From Pseudoalteromonas prydzensis (lineage in GTDB: Bacteria; Pseudomonadota; Gammaproteobacteria; Enterobacterales; Alteromonadaceae), in assembly GCF_011050055.1 (NCBI RefSeq), contig NZ_DRGM01000079.1:1-64000 (forward strand): 64,000 bases of DNA. Reading direction: 5' to 3'. Shown one piece after another: positions 9,773 to 17,469 of this stretch. Both the position numbers and the translations under genes were made by a program. How positions within the stretch are numbered: the first letter of the stretch is position 1; each line of letters opens with the position of its first letter. The notes beneath the pieces were generated by a model that did not search any database, was not told the DNA's origin, and saw only the letters and a list, made by a program, of their open reading frames with translations.

Positions 9773-9774
9773 GG

Positions 9775-11193
9775 TTACAGTCCATATTTTTCAAGGCGGC
9801 GGTACATAGCGCCACGGGTTAAACCAAGCGCTTTGGCTGCATGGCTAACATTCCCCTGATGATGCTTAAGGGCTGCACGTACAGTACGTTGTTCGAGTAT
9901 TTCTAAATCAAAGGTATCGTACTGCGCTACATTGTTTAAAACCCCTGTACTTTGTGTATTCTCGTCAGTACTAACTGATGCTGAATTACCAACCACTGAG
10001 CTTATATCGAGTTTATCCCCTTCAGTTAAAATAACCGCACGCTCTATAGCGTGAGCCAATTCACGTACATTACCCGGCCACGAATACTGGCAAAGTGCGT
10101 TCATATCATGATCGCTAATGGTTAAGTCGCGTTTATATTTTTGTGCAAAGTGCTTGAGGTAGTAATTAGCTAATAATGGAATGTCATCACTGCGTTCACG
10201 CAATGCGGGTAGGCGAATTTCAACGGTGTTGATCCGGTATAGTAAATCTTGACGAAAGCGCCCCTCGGCGACAGCTTGATCAAGGTTGTCGTTGGTGGCA
10301 CAAATAAGGCGAATATCTATATCAACTGCTTTGCTGCCGCCAACAGGCGTAATTTGCCTATTTTGTAATGCGGCAAGCAATTTAGCCTGGTGTTCAAGTG
10401 GTAAATTACCGAGTTCATCTAAAAATAAGCTGCCGCCTTGGGCAAGTTCAAACTTACCAATGCGATCGCTTTTAGCATCGGTAAACGCGCCTTTTTTATG
10501 GCCGAATAACTCACTTTCAAATAAATTCTGTGCCACGGCGCCCATGTCCAAGCTCATAAAGGTTTGGCTATGGCGCATACTTGCCTGATGAATGGCATGG
10601 GCGGTGAGCTCTTTACCTGTGCCGCTTTCGCCGGTTATCAATATATTGGCATCCGTTTGCGCGGCTTTTTCAATGGTGGTGAATACCTGCTGCATTGCCA
10701 CACTTTGTCCTAAAAATTCAAAGTTGGGTGTGTTTAAGGCTTGATTTAACCCTTGCTTTTGGCGAGTTAATTTACCGACTTGTTGTTTATCTTTAGCATG
10801 TGAAAACGCCGCTGCAACGGCGCCAAGTAGTTGCTCGTTTCGCCAAGGTTTAGCAATAAAATCAGAGGCGCCTGCTTTAATCGCATCCACTGCAAGTTGA
10901 ATATCGCCGTAGGCAGTCATTAACAAAACCACGATATTAGCGTCTTGCTCGATGATTTTTTTTAACCAATAAAAGCCTTCTTTGCCGCTGATGGAGTCTT
11001 GGGTAAAGTTCATGTCGAGTAAGATCACATCAATTGGCTGATCAGCTTTGCGTTGCTCGTTAATAATGCCTGCAATATCAAATGGGTTGTCAGTGGTTTT
11101 AACGCTTTGATAATGCTGTTTTAGCAATAACCGTGCGGCGATGAGAATATCGGGGTTGTCATCAACAATTAACAGCGAGCCTGAGTGTTTCAT
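9775..11193 (-). CDS. Sigma-54-dependent response regulator (NtrC type)
   Basis: A 472-residue activator with three domains. The receiver has phospho-acceptor Asp60 (VILLDMNF). The AAA+ sigma-54 interaction domain has Walker A GESGTGKE, a GAFTDA loop, Walker B SLFLDELGNLP and an Arg-finger segment. The C-terminus is a Fis-type helix-turn-helix (SHAAKALGLTRGAMYRRLEKY). The sigma-54 contact loop reads GAFTDA where the family consensus is GAFTGA. It is cotranscribed with the kinase at 8456 and divergent from the adaptor/ABC operon at 11420. Two palindromes and a sigma-54 promoter in the intergenic region indicate that it activates that operon. Confidence 0.92.
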   Translation of the reverse strand: MKHSGSLLIVDDNPDILIAARLLLKQHYQSVKTTDNPFDIAGIINEQRKADQPIDVILLDMNFTQDSISGKEGFYWLKKIIEQDANIVVLLMTAYGDIQLAVDAIKAGASDFIAKPWRNEQLLGAVAAAFSHAKDKQQVGKLTRQKQGLNQALNTPNFEFLGQSVAMQQVFTTIEKAAQTDANILITGESGTGKELTAHAIHQASMRHSQTFMSLDMGAVAQNLFESELFGHKKGAFTDAKSDRIGKFELAQGGSLFLDELGNLPLEHQAKLLAALQNRQITPVGGSKAVDIDIRLICATNDNLDQAVAEGRFRQDLLYRINTVEIRLPALRERSDDIPLLANYYLKHFAQKYKRDLTISDHDMNALCQYSWPGNVRELAHAIERAVILTEGDKLDISSVVGNSASVSTDENTQSTGVLNNVAQYDTFDLEILEQRTVRAALKHHQGNVSHAAKALGLTRGAMYRRLEKYGL

Positions 11194-11241
11194 GATTGTT
11201 ATTTTTATAGAGTTTTATTTAGCCTAAAACAAAAAGGGGAC

Positions 11242-11295
11242 AGTGTCCATAAATGGACGCTGATAAAATAACAAAGTGTTCTATAAGCGGACACT
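11242..11295. promoter_or_regulatory. Two palindromic upstream activator sites
   Basis: Two related inverted repeats are visible: AGTGTCC-N6-GGACGCT at 11242-11261 and AGTGTTC-N7-GGACACT at 11275-11295. Their centres are about 33 bp apart, close to three helical turns, and the second lies about 60-70 bp upstream of the sigma-54 promoter. This is the usual layout of enhancer sites for an NtrC-type regulator. Binding by the regulator at 9775-11193 is inferred. Confidence 0.75.
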
Positions 11296-11354
11296 ATCAA
11301 TATTTAAATAGTTAAAAACAAACTTAACCTATTGAATTTGTTTGTTAAATAAAG

Positions 11355-11371
11355 TTGGCGCAAGGTTTGTA
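11355..11371 (+). promoter_or_regulatory. Sigma-54 (-24/-12) promoter of the export operon
   Basis: TTGGCGCAAGGTTTGTA matches the sigma-54 consensus TTGGCACG-N4-TTGCA at most positions. The invariant GG (-24) is intact and GT replaces GC at -12, with correct spacing. It lies 49 bases before the adaptor gene start, downstream of two palindromic sites, and next to a sigma-54 activator gene. Confidence 0.78.
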
Positions 11372-11419
11372 ATAACTATCGGTAATTAGTTTATTAAACC
11401 TGTATCAAGGTAGCCAAAC

Positions 11420-12673
11420 ATGGACAAAAAAATACAACGCTCATTTACTCAAAAGTACTTAAAAAAATTCACTTTTGCAGCACTCGCTCTTGGTGTTGCG
11501 GCGGCTGCCTATGGCTTTACGCAAACCAGCGATACAGGTCGTAGCCAGAATATTGATCGTAGCAGCCTTACGGTTAGCACAGTTAAACAAGGTGCATTTA
11601 AAGATGCCTTAAGCTTACGCGGTCAAGTAGTGCCAAAAACCAGCATTTATCTTGATACCATTGCCGGTGGTCAAGTTGAAGAGCGCTTAGTAGAGCAAGG
11701 CGAATATGTTGAGAAAGGCCAACCTTTGGTACGCTTAAGCAACACTAACTTGCAACTTGATGTAATGAGCCGCGAAGCACAAGTAACTGAGCAGCTTAAC
11801 TTTTTACGTAATACGCAAATGACAATGGAAACTAGCCGGTTGAATTTACGCCGTGATTTATTAGAAATCGAATTAAAAATTACCCACTTAACCCGCCGTT
11901 TAAAGCAAACTAAACCGTTAGTTAAAAGTGGCGTATTAGCGCAGGAGCAACTTGCAGAGCTGGAAGAGGATTTAAATTATTACCAAGCCCGTAAAGAGCT
12001 CACCCTTGAACGCCAAAAGCAAGAAAACTCAATTCGTGAGGTGCAAGTGGCTCAGCTTTCTGACAGCGCAAAAATGCTTGAGAAAAACCTGCAGTTTGCG
12101 CGTCGAAATCTCGATAACTTATTAATCAAAGCGCCGGTATCTGGTTATTTAAGCGAGCTTGATGTGGAAATTGGTGAATCTAAAAACAGTGGCGCGCGAT
12201 TAGGCCAAATAGATATTCCAAATGAATATAAATTAGTGGTACGCCTTGATGAGTTTTATTTAAACCAAGTACAGCGTGACATGACCGTGATGATTGAACT
12301 TGAAAGCGGTACAGTGAACGCCAAGGTGAGCAAAATTGATAGCCGCGTACAGCAGTCGCAATTTCAAATTGAAGTGGATTTACCGAGTAACACCAAAAGC
12401 ATTAAGCGCGGCCAAAGTATTGATATTGAGTTAATGCTGGGTGGTGACAAAAACAATGCCTTACTGCTTAAACGTGGCGCCTTTTTTACCAACTCGGGCG
12501 GTAACTGGGTTTATGTTATTGAACAAGGCGGTAATAAAGCGCTGCGCCGTGATATTCGCTTAGGCAAAAAGAATCAACACTATTTTGAAGTGCTCGAAGG
12601 GCTCAATGCAGGGGATCAAGTGATTACCTCTAGCTACAGCAACTTTGATAAAGCACAGCAACTACAATTTTAA
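11420..12673 (+). CDS. HlyD/MacA-like periplasmic adaptor of an ABC exporter
   Basis: A 417-residue adaptor. One N-terminal TM or signal-anchor helix (residues 17-32) is followed by a lipoyl/barrel half-motif (LRGQVVPKTSIYLDTIAGGQ, VEERLVEQGEYVEKGQPL), a long coiled coil (about 110-225), the second lipoyl half (LIKAPVSGYLSELDVEIGES) and a beta-barrel domain. It should bridge the inner-membrane permease to an outer-membrane channel. ATPase and permease genes follow at spacings of 11 and 1 base, so all three form an operon driven by the sigma-54 promoter. The substrate is unknown; no outer-membrane partner gene is adjacent. Confidence 0.88.
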   Translation: MDKKIQRSFTQKYLKKFTFAALALGVAAAAYGFTQTSDTGRSQNIDRSSLTVSTVKQGAFKDALSLRGQVVPKTSIYLDTIAGGQVEERLVEQGEYVEKGQPLVRLSNTNLQLDVMSREAQVTEQLNFLRNTQMTMETSRLNLRRDLLEIELKITHLTRRLKQTKPLVKSGVLAQEQLAELEEDLNYYQARKELTLERQKQENSIREVQVAQLSDSAKMLEKNLQFARRNLDNLLIKAPVSGYLSELDVEIGESKNSGARLGQIDIPNEYKLVVRLDEFYLNQVQRDMTVMIELESGTVNAKVSKIDSRVQQSQFQIEVDLPSNTKSIKRGQSIDIELMLGGDKNNALLLKRGAFFTNSGGNWVYVIEQGGNKALRRDIRLGKKNQHYFEVLEGLNAGDQVITSSYSNFDKAQQLQF

Positions 12674-12684
12674 GGAAAATAACA

Positions 12685-13389
12685 ATGATCAAACTAACTA
12701 ATTTAAGTCGTGTATTTCGTACTCAAGATGTTGAAACTACAGCGCTAAGCAATATTAACTTAACCGTAAACGAAGGTGACTTTTTAGCGATTATGGGGCC
12801 CTCTGGCTGTGGTAAGTCAACCTTGCTGTCTATTTTAGGTATGTTGGATTCGCCAAGTGCAGGAAGCTTTGATTTTGCGGGTACTGATATCGCAGGGTAC
12901 AGCGAAAAGCAATTGTCAGAGCTTCGTAAAGCATCAATCGGTTTTGTATTTCAAAGCTTTAATTTGATTGATGAACTAACCGTATATGAAAACGTAGAGC
13001 TGCCATTACAGTATCAAAAAATATCAAAAAGTGAGCGAAAGCAACGTGTTGAAGCCATTTTAAAGCGCGTAGGCATTGACCACCGCGCCGAGCACTTACC
13101 ACAGCAACTGTCGGGTGGTCAGCAGCAACGGGTAGCCGTGGCGCGTGCATTAGTCATCAATCCAAAGCTCATATTAGCCGATGAACCAACCGGTAACCTC
13201 GACTCTAAAAATGGTGATGAAGTCATGGCGATGCTGCGCGAGTTAAACCGCGAAGGTACCACGGTTATTATGGTGACTCACTCAGAAAAAGAAGGTGCCT
13301 ATGCTGACCGTTTAGTACGCTTACTCGATGGCCAAGTAATGCTTGATAAAGCGAATGTTGTGCAGCAAAGCGCTGCTGAGGTTGCTTAA
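12685..13389 (+). CDS. MacB/LolD-type ABC transporter ATPase
   Basis: A stand-alone ATP-binding subunit of 234 residues. It has Walker A GPSGCGKST, Q-loop VFQSFNLIDELTVYENV, signature LSGGQQQR, Walker B LILADEPTGNLDS and H-loop VTHS, the exact motif set of the MacB/LolD/FtsE clade of mechanotransmission ABC proteins. AGGAAA lies just before the ATG. Its permease is the next gene. In this clade ATP hydrolysis drives periplasmic conformational change rather than transmembrane passage of substrate. Confidence 0.93.
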   Translation: MIKLTNLSRVFRTQDVETTALSNINLTVNEGDFLAIMGPSGCGKSTLLSILGMLDSPSAGSFDFAGTDIAGYSEKQLSELRKASIGFVFQSFNLIDELTVYENVELPLQYQKISKSERKQRVEAILKRVGIDHRAEHLPQQLSGGQQQRVAVARALVINPKLILADEPTGNLDSKNGDEVMAMLRELNREGTTVIMVTHSEKEGAYADRLVRLLDGQVMLDKANVVQQSAAEVA

Positions 13390-13390
13390 C

Positions 13391-15793
13391 ATGTTTATTA
13401 ATTATTTAGTGACAGCCCTAAGGGCATTTAAACAGCAAAAACAGCATTTTCTGCTTAACATTATTGGTTTAAGTGTTGGTTTAGCTGCGGCTATTTTAGT
13501 GGCCATGTTTGCCTTTAATGAAGCGTCTTATGATGAGCAACAACCGAATGCTGATCGCGTGTATCGTGTATATCAATATTTTCCATCACTTGGAATGGGG
13601 GCACCCGTAGTCAATAAAGATGTGATCGCGTCTTTTAAAGACATGGCTGAAATTGAAGACATACTCTCACTTGATTTGGTCCCACCTGGCTCTGAGTTTG
13701 TTCGTGATGGGGTTGGCTACAAATTAGAAAATGTACTCGCGGCGCGTAGTAACGTGACTGATTTTATCAATATCGATATTGCAGCAGGGGATCTGGCAAA
13801 AGTACTCACTACGCCAAATATGATTGCTCTCAGTGAGCAGTACGCAATACGGATTTTTGGCAGCACGGCTATTATTGGTGAGACCTTAATACAGGGTAAT
13901 AAACGTTGGCAAGTCGGTGCGGTATTTGCCGATCTGCCAGATAACACTCATTTTTTCTTTCAAGCATTAATTAAAGAGCCACCAGCAAATAGTAACTTTC
14001 AAAATAACAATGGCTATACCTATATTCGGGTTACTCCTGGCGCTGATGCTGGCAAGCTTGCAAAAGCTATTGAGCAACGTTATAGAGAGGTTGTTTATAA
14101 AGACTCTGATTATGACTCAGCGCAGCTTACGTTGAACCCTTTAACAGCCCTACATTTAACTGCCAGCTCTAATTTTGAAATGAAAATGAATGGCTCGCTT
14201 TCAACGCTGCGTATTTGTATTGGTTTAAGTATTTTGTTGGTGTTGCTAGCGGCTTTTAATTTTATCAATATGAGTATTGCGCAATCTGCAAAGCGCGCAA
14301 AAGAAGTCGGTGTTCGTAAGGCGCTTGGCGCGAGCAAATCACAAATTGTTTGCCAATTTTTAGTTGAATCATTACTTATTACCATTATTGCAGCACTGAT
14401 AGCGTGCATGTTGGTTGAATTGGTAACGCCTGCTTTTAATCAATTAGTTGATCGTCAGCTAGCGCTTAATTACAGTTCAGCTTTAGGCGCAGCAATTGCA
14501 GTTGTTACCTTGTTGGTAGGTTTGCTTGCGGGGATTTATCCTGCGATGTTTATGTCGGCGTTTAGTGCCAAACGAGTACTTAGTGGTGACATACAACGCG
14601 GCCGCACAGCCATTGCCGTTAGAAAAAGCTTATTGGTTTTACAGTCTGCGTTGTCGGTCGCGCTGATCATTGCCGCCTTATTGCTACAACAGCAGCTGGC
14701 ACATTTGCAATCACTCCCTGTTGGTTACGCAAAAGAAGGCAAGCTGATGATCAGTGATATTGACGCAGGAGATATATTCTATAACCAAAACAATGTGCTG
14801 TTAGATCGCATTAACGCTATTGATGGTGTGAAACAAGCCAGCGTAATAGATATTTCACTAACCGGTGCTTATAACTCGTCACGGACATTTACGGCTGATA
14901 ACGGCCAGTTTACCAAACAAACATTACCCTTTATTGGCGTAGGTAATGATGCTGTGAGTGCTTTGGATTTATCACTGGTAGCTGGGCGTGACTTTAGTGC
15001 AAAAATGGGGGCTGATTGGTTTAATAAAGTCAGTGATACTCAAGCTACCGCGTCAGCAATATTGACCGAATCTTTAGCTAAACAAGCGGGCTATGCAACA
15101 GCAGAAGATGCAATTGGTAGCATTTGGCGTACTGACACAGGTTACGGCCAAAAGCTTACCATAACGGTTGTTGGCGTTGTTAAAGATATAAAAGTAGGTA
15201 GCGTTAAAGATACACAGCCCTCAACTATCTTCATTTGCGGTTACACCAGTAGCTGGGTTGGTAGAATTATCGTTAATCTGGATTTAACACAGCTCCCGCA
15301 TGTTAAGTCACAGCTTGCTAATATTTTGGCCGAAACGCTTGATATTTATGACCCAAAAATAGAAATGATGGCTGACAATTACCGTGCGCTTTATCGTAAT
15401 GACGAACGCGCCACTGAGTTTGTCACTTTGTTCTCTGGCTTAGCTGTATTCTTAGCGTGTGTGGGGACCTTTGGGTTAGCGTCATTCTCGGTATTACGCC
15501 GCCAAAAAGAAGTCGCGGTACGCAAAGTACTTGGCGCATCACGCATCAGCATTATGAACCTACTGGCGAAAGAGTTTTTGCTTTTAGTTGTGGTGAGTGT
15601 AGCCATAGCATACCCGCTTACTTATTGGCTGGTGGGCGATTGGCTCGCAAACTTTAATGAGCGTGTTGATCAAGCTATCTGGGTTTATTTGATAGCAGCT
15701 CTTAGTGTTGCTGCTATTACTTGGCTTACAGTCGCCAGCCTTGCCTTTAAAGCCGCCAGTACACGACCTTCGTTGACACTGCGTTATGAGTAA
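13391..15793 (+). CDS. FtsX/MacB-type ABC transporter permease (duplicated)
   Basis: An 800-residue permease. An N-terminal TM helix (FLLNIIGLSVGLAAAILVAM) and a MacB-type periplasmic domain precede a three-helix FtsX domain (about 280-400; AKEVGVRKALGASKSQI). A second TM helix, periplasmic domain and FtsX domain (about 670-790; RQKEVAVRKVLGASRISIM) then repeat the same unit. It is therefore an internal duplication that supplies both halves of the transporter. The ATG at 13391 is chosen because GAGG precedes it and the protein then starts with the usual MFINYLVTALRAF; an in-frame start at 13343 would overlap the ATPase gene by 47 bases. A strong terminator follows. Confidence 0.9.
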   Translation: MFINYLVTALRAFKQQKQHFLLNIIGLSVGLAAAILVAMFAFNEASYDEQQPNADRVYRVYQYFPSLGMGAPVVNKDVIASFKDMAEIEDILSLDLVPPGSEFVRDGVGYKLENVLAARSNVTDFINIDIAAGDLAKVLTTPNMIALSEQYAIRIFGSTAIIGETLIQGNKRWQVGAVFADLPDNTHFFFQALIKEPPANSNFQNNNGYTYIRVTPGADAGKLAKAIEQRYREVVYKDSDYDSAQLTLNPLTALHLTASSNFEMKMNGSLSTLRICIGLSILLVLLAAFNFINMSIAQSAKRAKEVGVRKALGASKSQIVCQFLVESLLITIIAALIACMLVELVTPAFNQLVDRQLALNYSSALGAAIAVVTLLVGLLAGIYPAMFMSAFSAKRVLSGDIQRGRTAIAVRKSLLVLQSALSVALIIAALLLQQQLAHLQSLPVGYAKEGKLMISDIDAGDIFYNQNNVLLDRINAIDGVKQASVIDISLTGAYNSSRTFTADNGQFTKQTLPFIGVGNDAVSALDLSLVAGRDFSAKMGADWFNKVSDTQATASAILTESLAKQAGYATAEDAIGSIWRTDTGYGQKLTITVVGVVKDIKVGSVKDTQPSTIFICGYTSSWVGRIIVNLDLTQLPHVKSQLANILAETLDIYDPKIEMMADNYRALYRNDERATEFVTLFSGLAVFLACVGTFGLASFSVLRRQKEVAVRKVLGASRISIMNLLAKEFLLLVVVSVAIAYPLTYWLVGDWLANFNERVDQAIWVYLIAALSVAAITWLTVASLAFKAASTRPSLTLRYE

Positions 15794-15818
15794 CAATTAA
15801 CAAACTCTCAAAACTCCA

Positions 15819-15844
15819 AGCCTAGCAATATTGCTAGGCTTTTT
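15819..15844 (+). terminator. Rho-independent terminator of the export operon
   Basis: A near-perfect palindrome, AGCCTAGCAA-TA-TTGCTAGGCT, is followed by TTTT, 26 bases after the permease stop. Confidence 0.9.
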
Positions 15845-15857
15845 GCTGTTATATTTT

Positions 15858-15881
15858 GTCGCCATAAATGACGACCTACAA
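15858..15881. repeat. Second copy of the GACGACCTACA repeat
   Basis: GTCGCCATAAATGACGACCTACAA matches the arm at 8347 (GTCGCCGTAAACGACGACCTACAA) at 21 of 24 positions. Like that copy, it sits just after the 3' end of a gene. Only this arm is present here; the inverted partner is missing. Confidence 0.6.
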
Positions 15882-15889
15882 CATAAAGC

Positions 15890-16417
15890 TTAAATATCTT
15901 TAATTTTCACAGCAGGATTACCGACAACAACAGTGTTCGCGGTCACATTTTTGGTAACGACTGACCCTGCGCCCACGACAGCATTATCGCCAATGGTAAT
16001 GCCTGCTAATACTATAACTCCCGCGCCTATCCACACGTTATTGCCTATGATAATGGGGGCTGTAAAGTTCTCTTTATTGAGCCGTTCTGTAGGATTAACT
16101 GCGTGCGAAACTGCTAATAGCTGTACATTGGGGCCAATTAAGCAGTCACTGCCAATATTTATTGTGCCTTCACTTATTGGCGTATCTAACACGGTGCAGT
16201 TAATGTTTATAAATGTACGATCACCTATATGTATTTGCGAGCCATAATCACAATGAAAGCCCGCCTCAATAATAACGCTCTCGCCAGAGTGAAAAAATAG
16301 CCCTTTAATACGCTTTAAATTACCTTTACTTGGGCTTTTTGCAAACAAGCGGCAGATTTCATGGGCGATTTTGCGTTGCTCTAAATATGATTTATCGAGG
16401 CTGTTGAATTTATTCAT
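15890..16417 (-). CDS. Maltose/galactoside O-acetyltransferase-like (left-handed beta-helix)
   Basis: A 175-residue hexapeptide-repeat acetyltransferase. Repeats such as IIIGNNVWIGAGVIVLAGI and VGAGSVVTKNVTANTVVVGN, with the NINCTVLD and AVSHAVNP segments, match the Maa/LacA/NodL group, which moves acetyl from acetyl-CoA to a sugar hydroxyl. The catalytic His of the family fits the His in LAVSHAVNP. The acceptor cannot be told from sequence. It is transcribed away from glmR and appears monocistronic. Confidence 0.82.
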   Translation of the reverse strand: MNKFNSLDKSYLEQRKIAHEICRLFAKSPSKGNLKRIKGLFFHSGESVIIEAGFHCDYGSQIHIGDRTFININCTVLDTPISEGTINIGSDCLIGPNVQLLAVSHAVNPTERLNKENFTAPIIIGNNVWIGAGVIVLAGITIGDNAVVGAGSVVTKNVTANTVVVGNPAVKIKDI

Positions 16418-16544
16418 GAATTAACGCCGTTATTTATAATTGCACTTAGCTTAACTTGATTGCTAATAAGGTCAACGCTTGATGGGGCTTATTATATTTT
16501 TATGAAAAAAGCGGTATTTTTATACATTCACTTGCCATTTATGT

Positions 16545-16581
16545 TGTTTCGTTTAAAATCCCCTAACTTTCGAAACGAAAC
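16545..16581. promoter_or_regulatory. TTTCG/CGAAA operator candidate upstream of glmR
   Basis: TGTTTCGTTT at 16545-16554 and CTTTCGAAACGAAAC at 16568-16581 place four TTTCG/CGAAA units within 37 bp just before the DeoR-family gene. DeoR-family regulators often bind short repeats of this type, so autoregulation is a reasonable inference. No binding data are implied. Confidence 0.5.
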
Positions 16582-16597
16582 TTAAATGGTTTGCTTA

Positions 16598-17356
16598 ATG
16601 ACTAAACGAAACACCCAGCAACGTCGTCACCTTATTCTTACTCAAGTTAATGAGTTAGGCGAGGTAGCCGTAGATATTTTAGCTGAGCAGTTTCAAACCT
16701 CTGAAGTAACCATTCGTAAAGACCTAACAGCCCTTGAAAAAAGCGGGTTGTTACTGCGCCGTTATGGCGGTGCAATTGCGCTACCGCAAGAAATTGTCAG
16801 TGATGACATTGATTCAAAACGTAAAGTGGCGATTGCAAAAGCCGCAGCAGCACTTATCAAAGATCATAACCGCATTATTATCGATAGTGGTCGCACTACA
16901 GCCGCAATGATCCCCGAGCTGGGTAATAAGCGCGGTTTAGTGGTGATGACCAATGCAATTAAAGTGGCTAATCGCTTATTGGCGCTGGAAAACGAGCCAA
17001 CACTTTTGATGACCGGTGGTACCTGGGACCCGCATTCTGAGTCGTTTCAGGGGCAGGTTGCAGAGAGTGTTTTACGTTCTTACGATTTTGATCAGCTATT
17101 TATTGGTGCCGATGGCATTGATGTTGAGCGCGGTACTACTACCTTCAATGAGCTTGTGGGCTTAAGCCAAGTAATGGCAGGTGCTGCCCGAGAAGTGATT
17201 GTGCTGGTGGAGTCAGAAAAAATCGGCCGAAAAATCCCTAATTTAGAATTACCTTGGCAGCAAGTGACTACGCTTATCACCGACAGCAACTTGGCGCTTG
17301 ATGCTCGCCAAGCTATCGAGGCATGCGGTGTGCAGTTGATTTGCGCTGAGCTATAA
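16598..17356 (+). CDS. glmR: DeoR-family regulator upstream of glmS (GlmR-like)
   Basis: A 252-residue repressor. It has an N-terminal DeoR winged helix (QRRHLILTQVNELGEVAV, SEVTIRKDLTALEKSGLLLR) and a C-terminal sugar-phosphate-sensing DeoRC domain (KAAAALIKDHNRIIIDSGRT, VVMTNAIKVANRLL, FIGADGIDVERGTTTFN). The gene is 113 bases upstream of glmS in the same orientation, the place held by glmR in Pseudomonas, so control of amino-sugar synthesis is likely. An upstream in-frame ATG at 16586 exists, but neither ATG has a good ribosome site; 16598 gives the usual N-terminus MTKRNTQQRR. Confidence 0.82.
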   Translation: MTKRNTQQRRHLILTQVNELGEVAVDILAEQFQTSEVTIRKDLTALEKSGLLLRRYGGAIALPQEIVSDDIDSKRKVAIAKAAAALIKDHNRIIIDSGRTTAAMIPELGNKRGLVVMTNAIKVANRLLALENEPTLLMTGGTWDPHSESFQGQVAESVLRSYDFDQLFIGADGIDVERGTTTFNELVGLSQVMAGAAREVIVLVESEKIGRKIPNLELPWQQVTTLITDSNLALDARQAIEACGVQLICAEL

Positions 17357-17469
17357 ACTTACAAATTCATGTTTATTACAGGCCGACAACACTTGTGATG
17401 TACATTTAAATATTAAACAACACATACAAACCCAAAGTTGACGCTTTGGCATGTGCAAAAGGAGATAAT

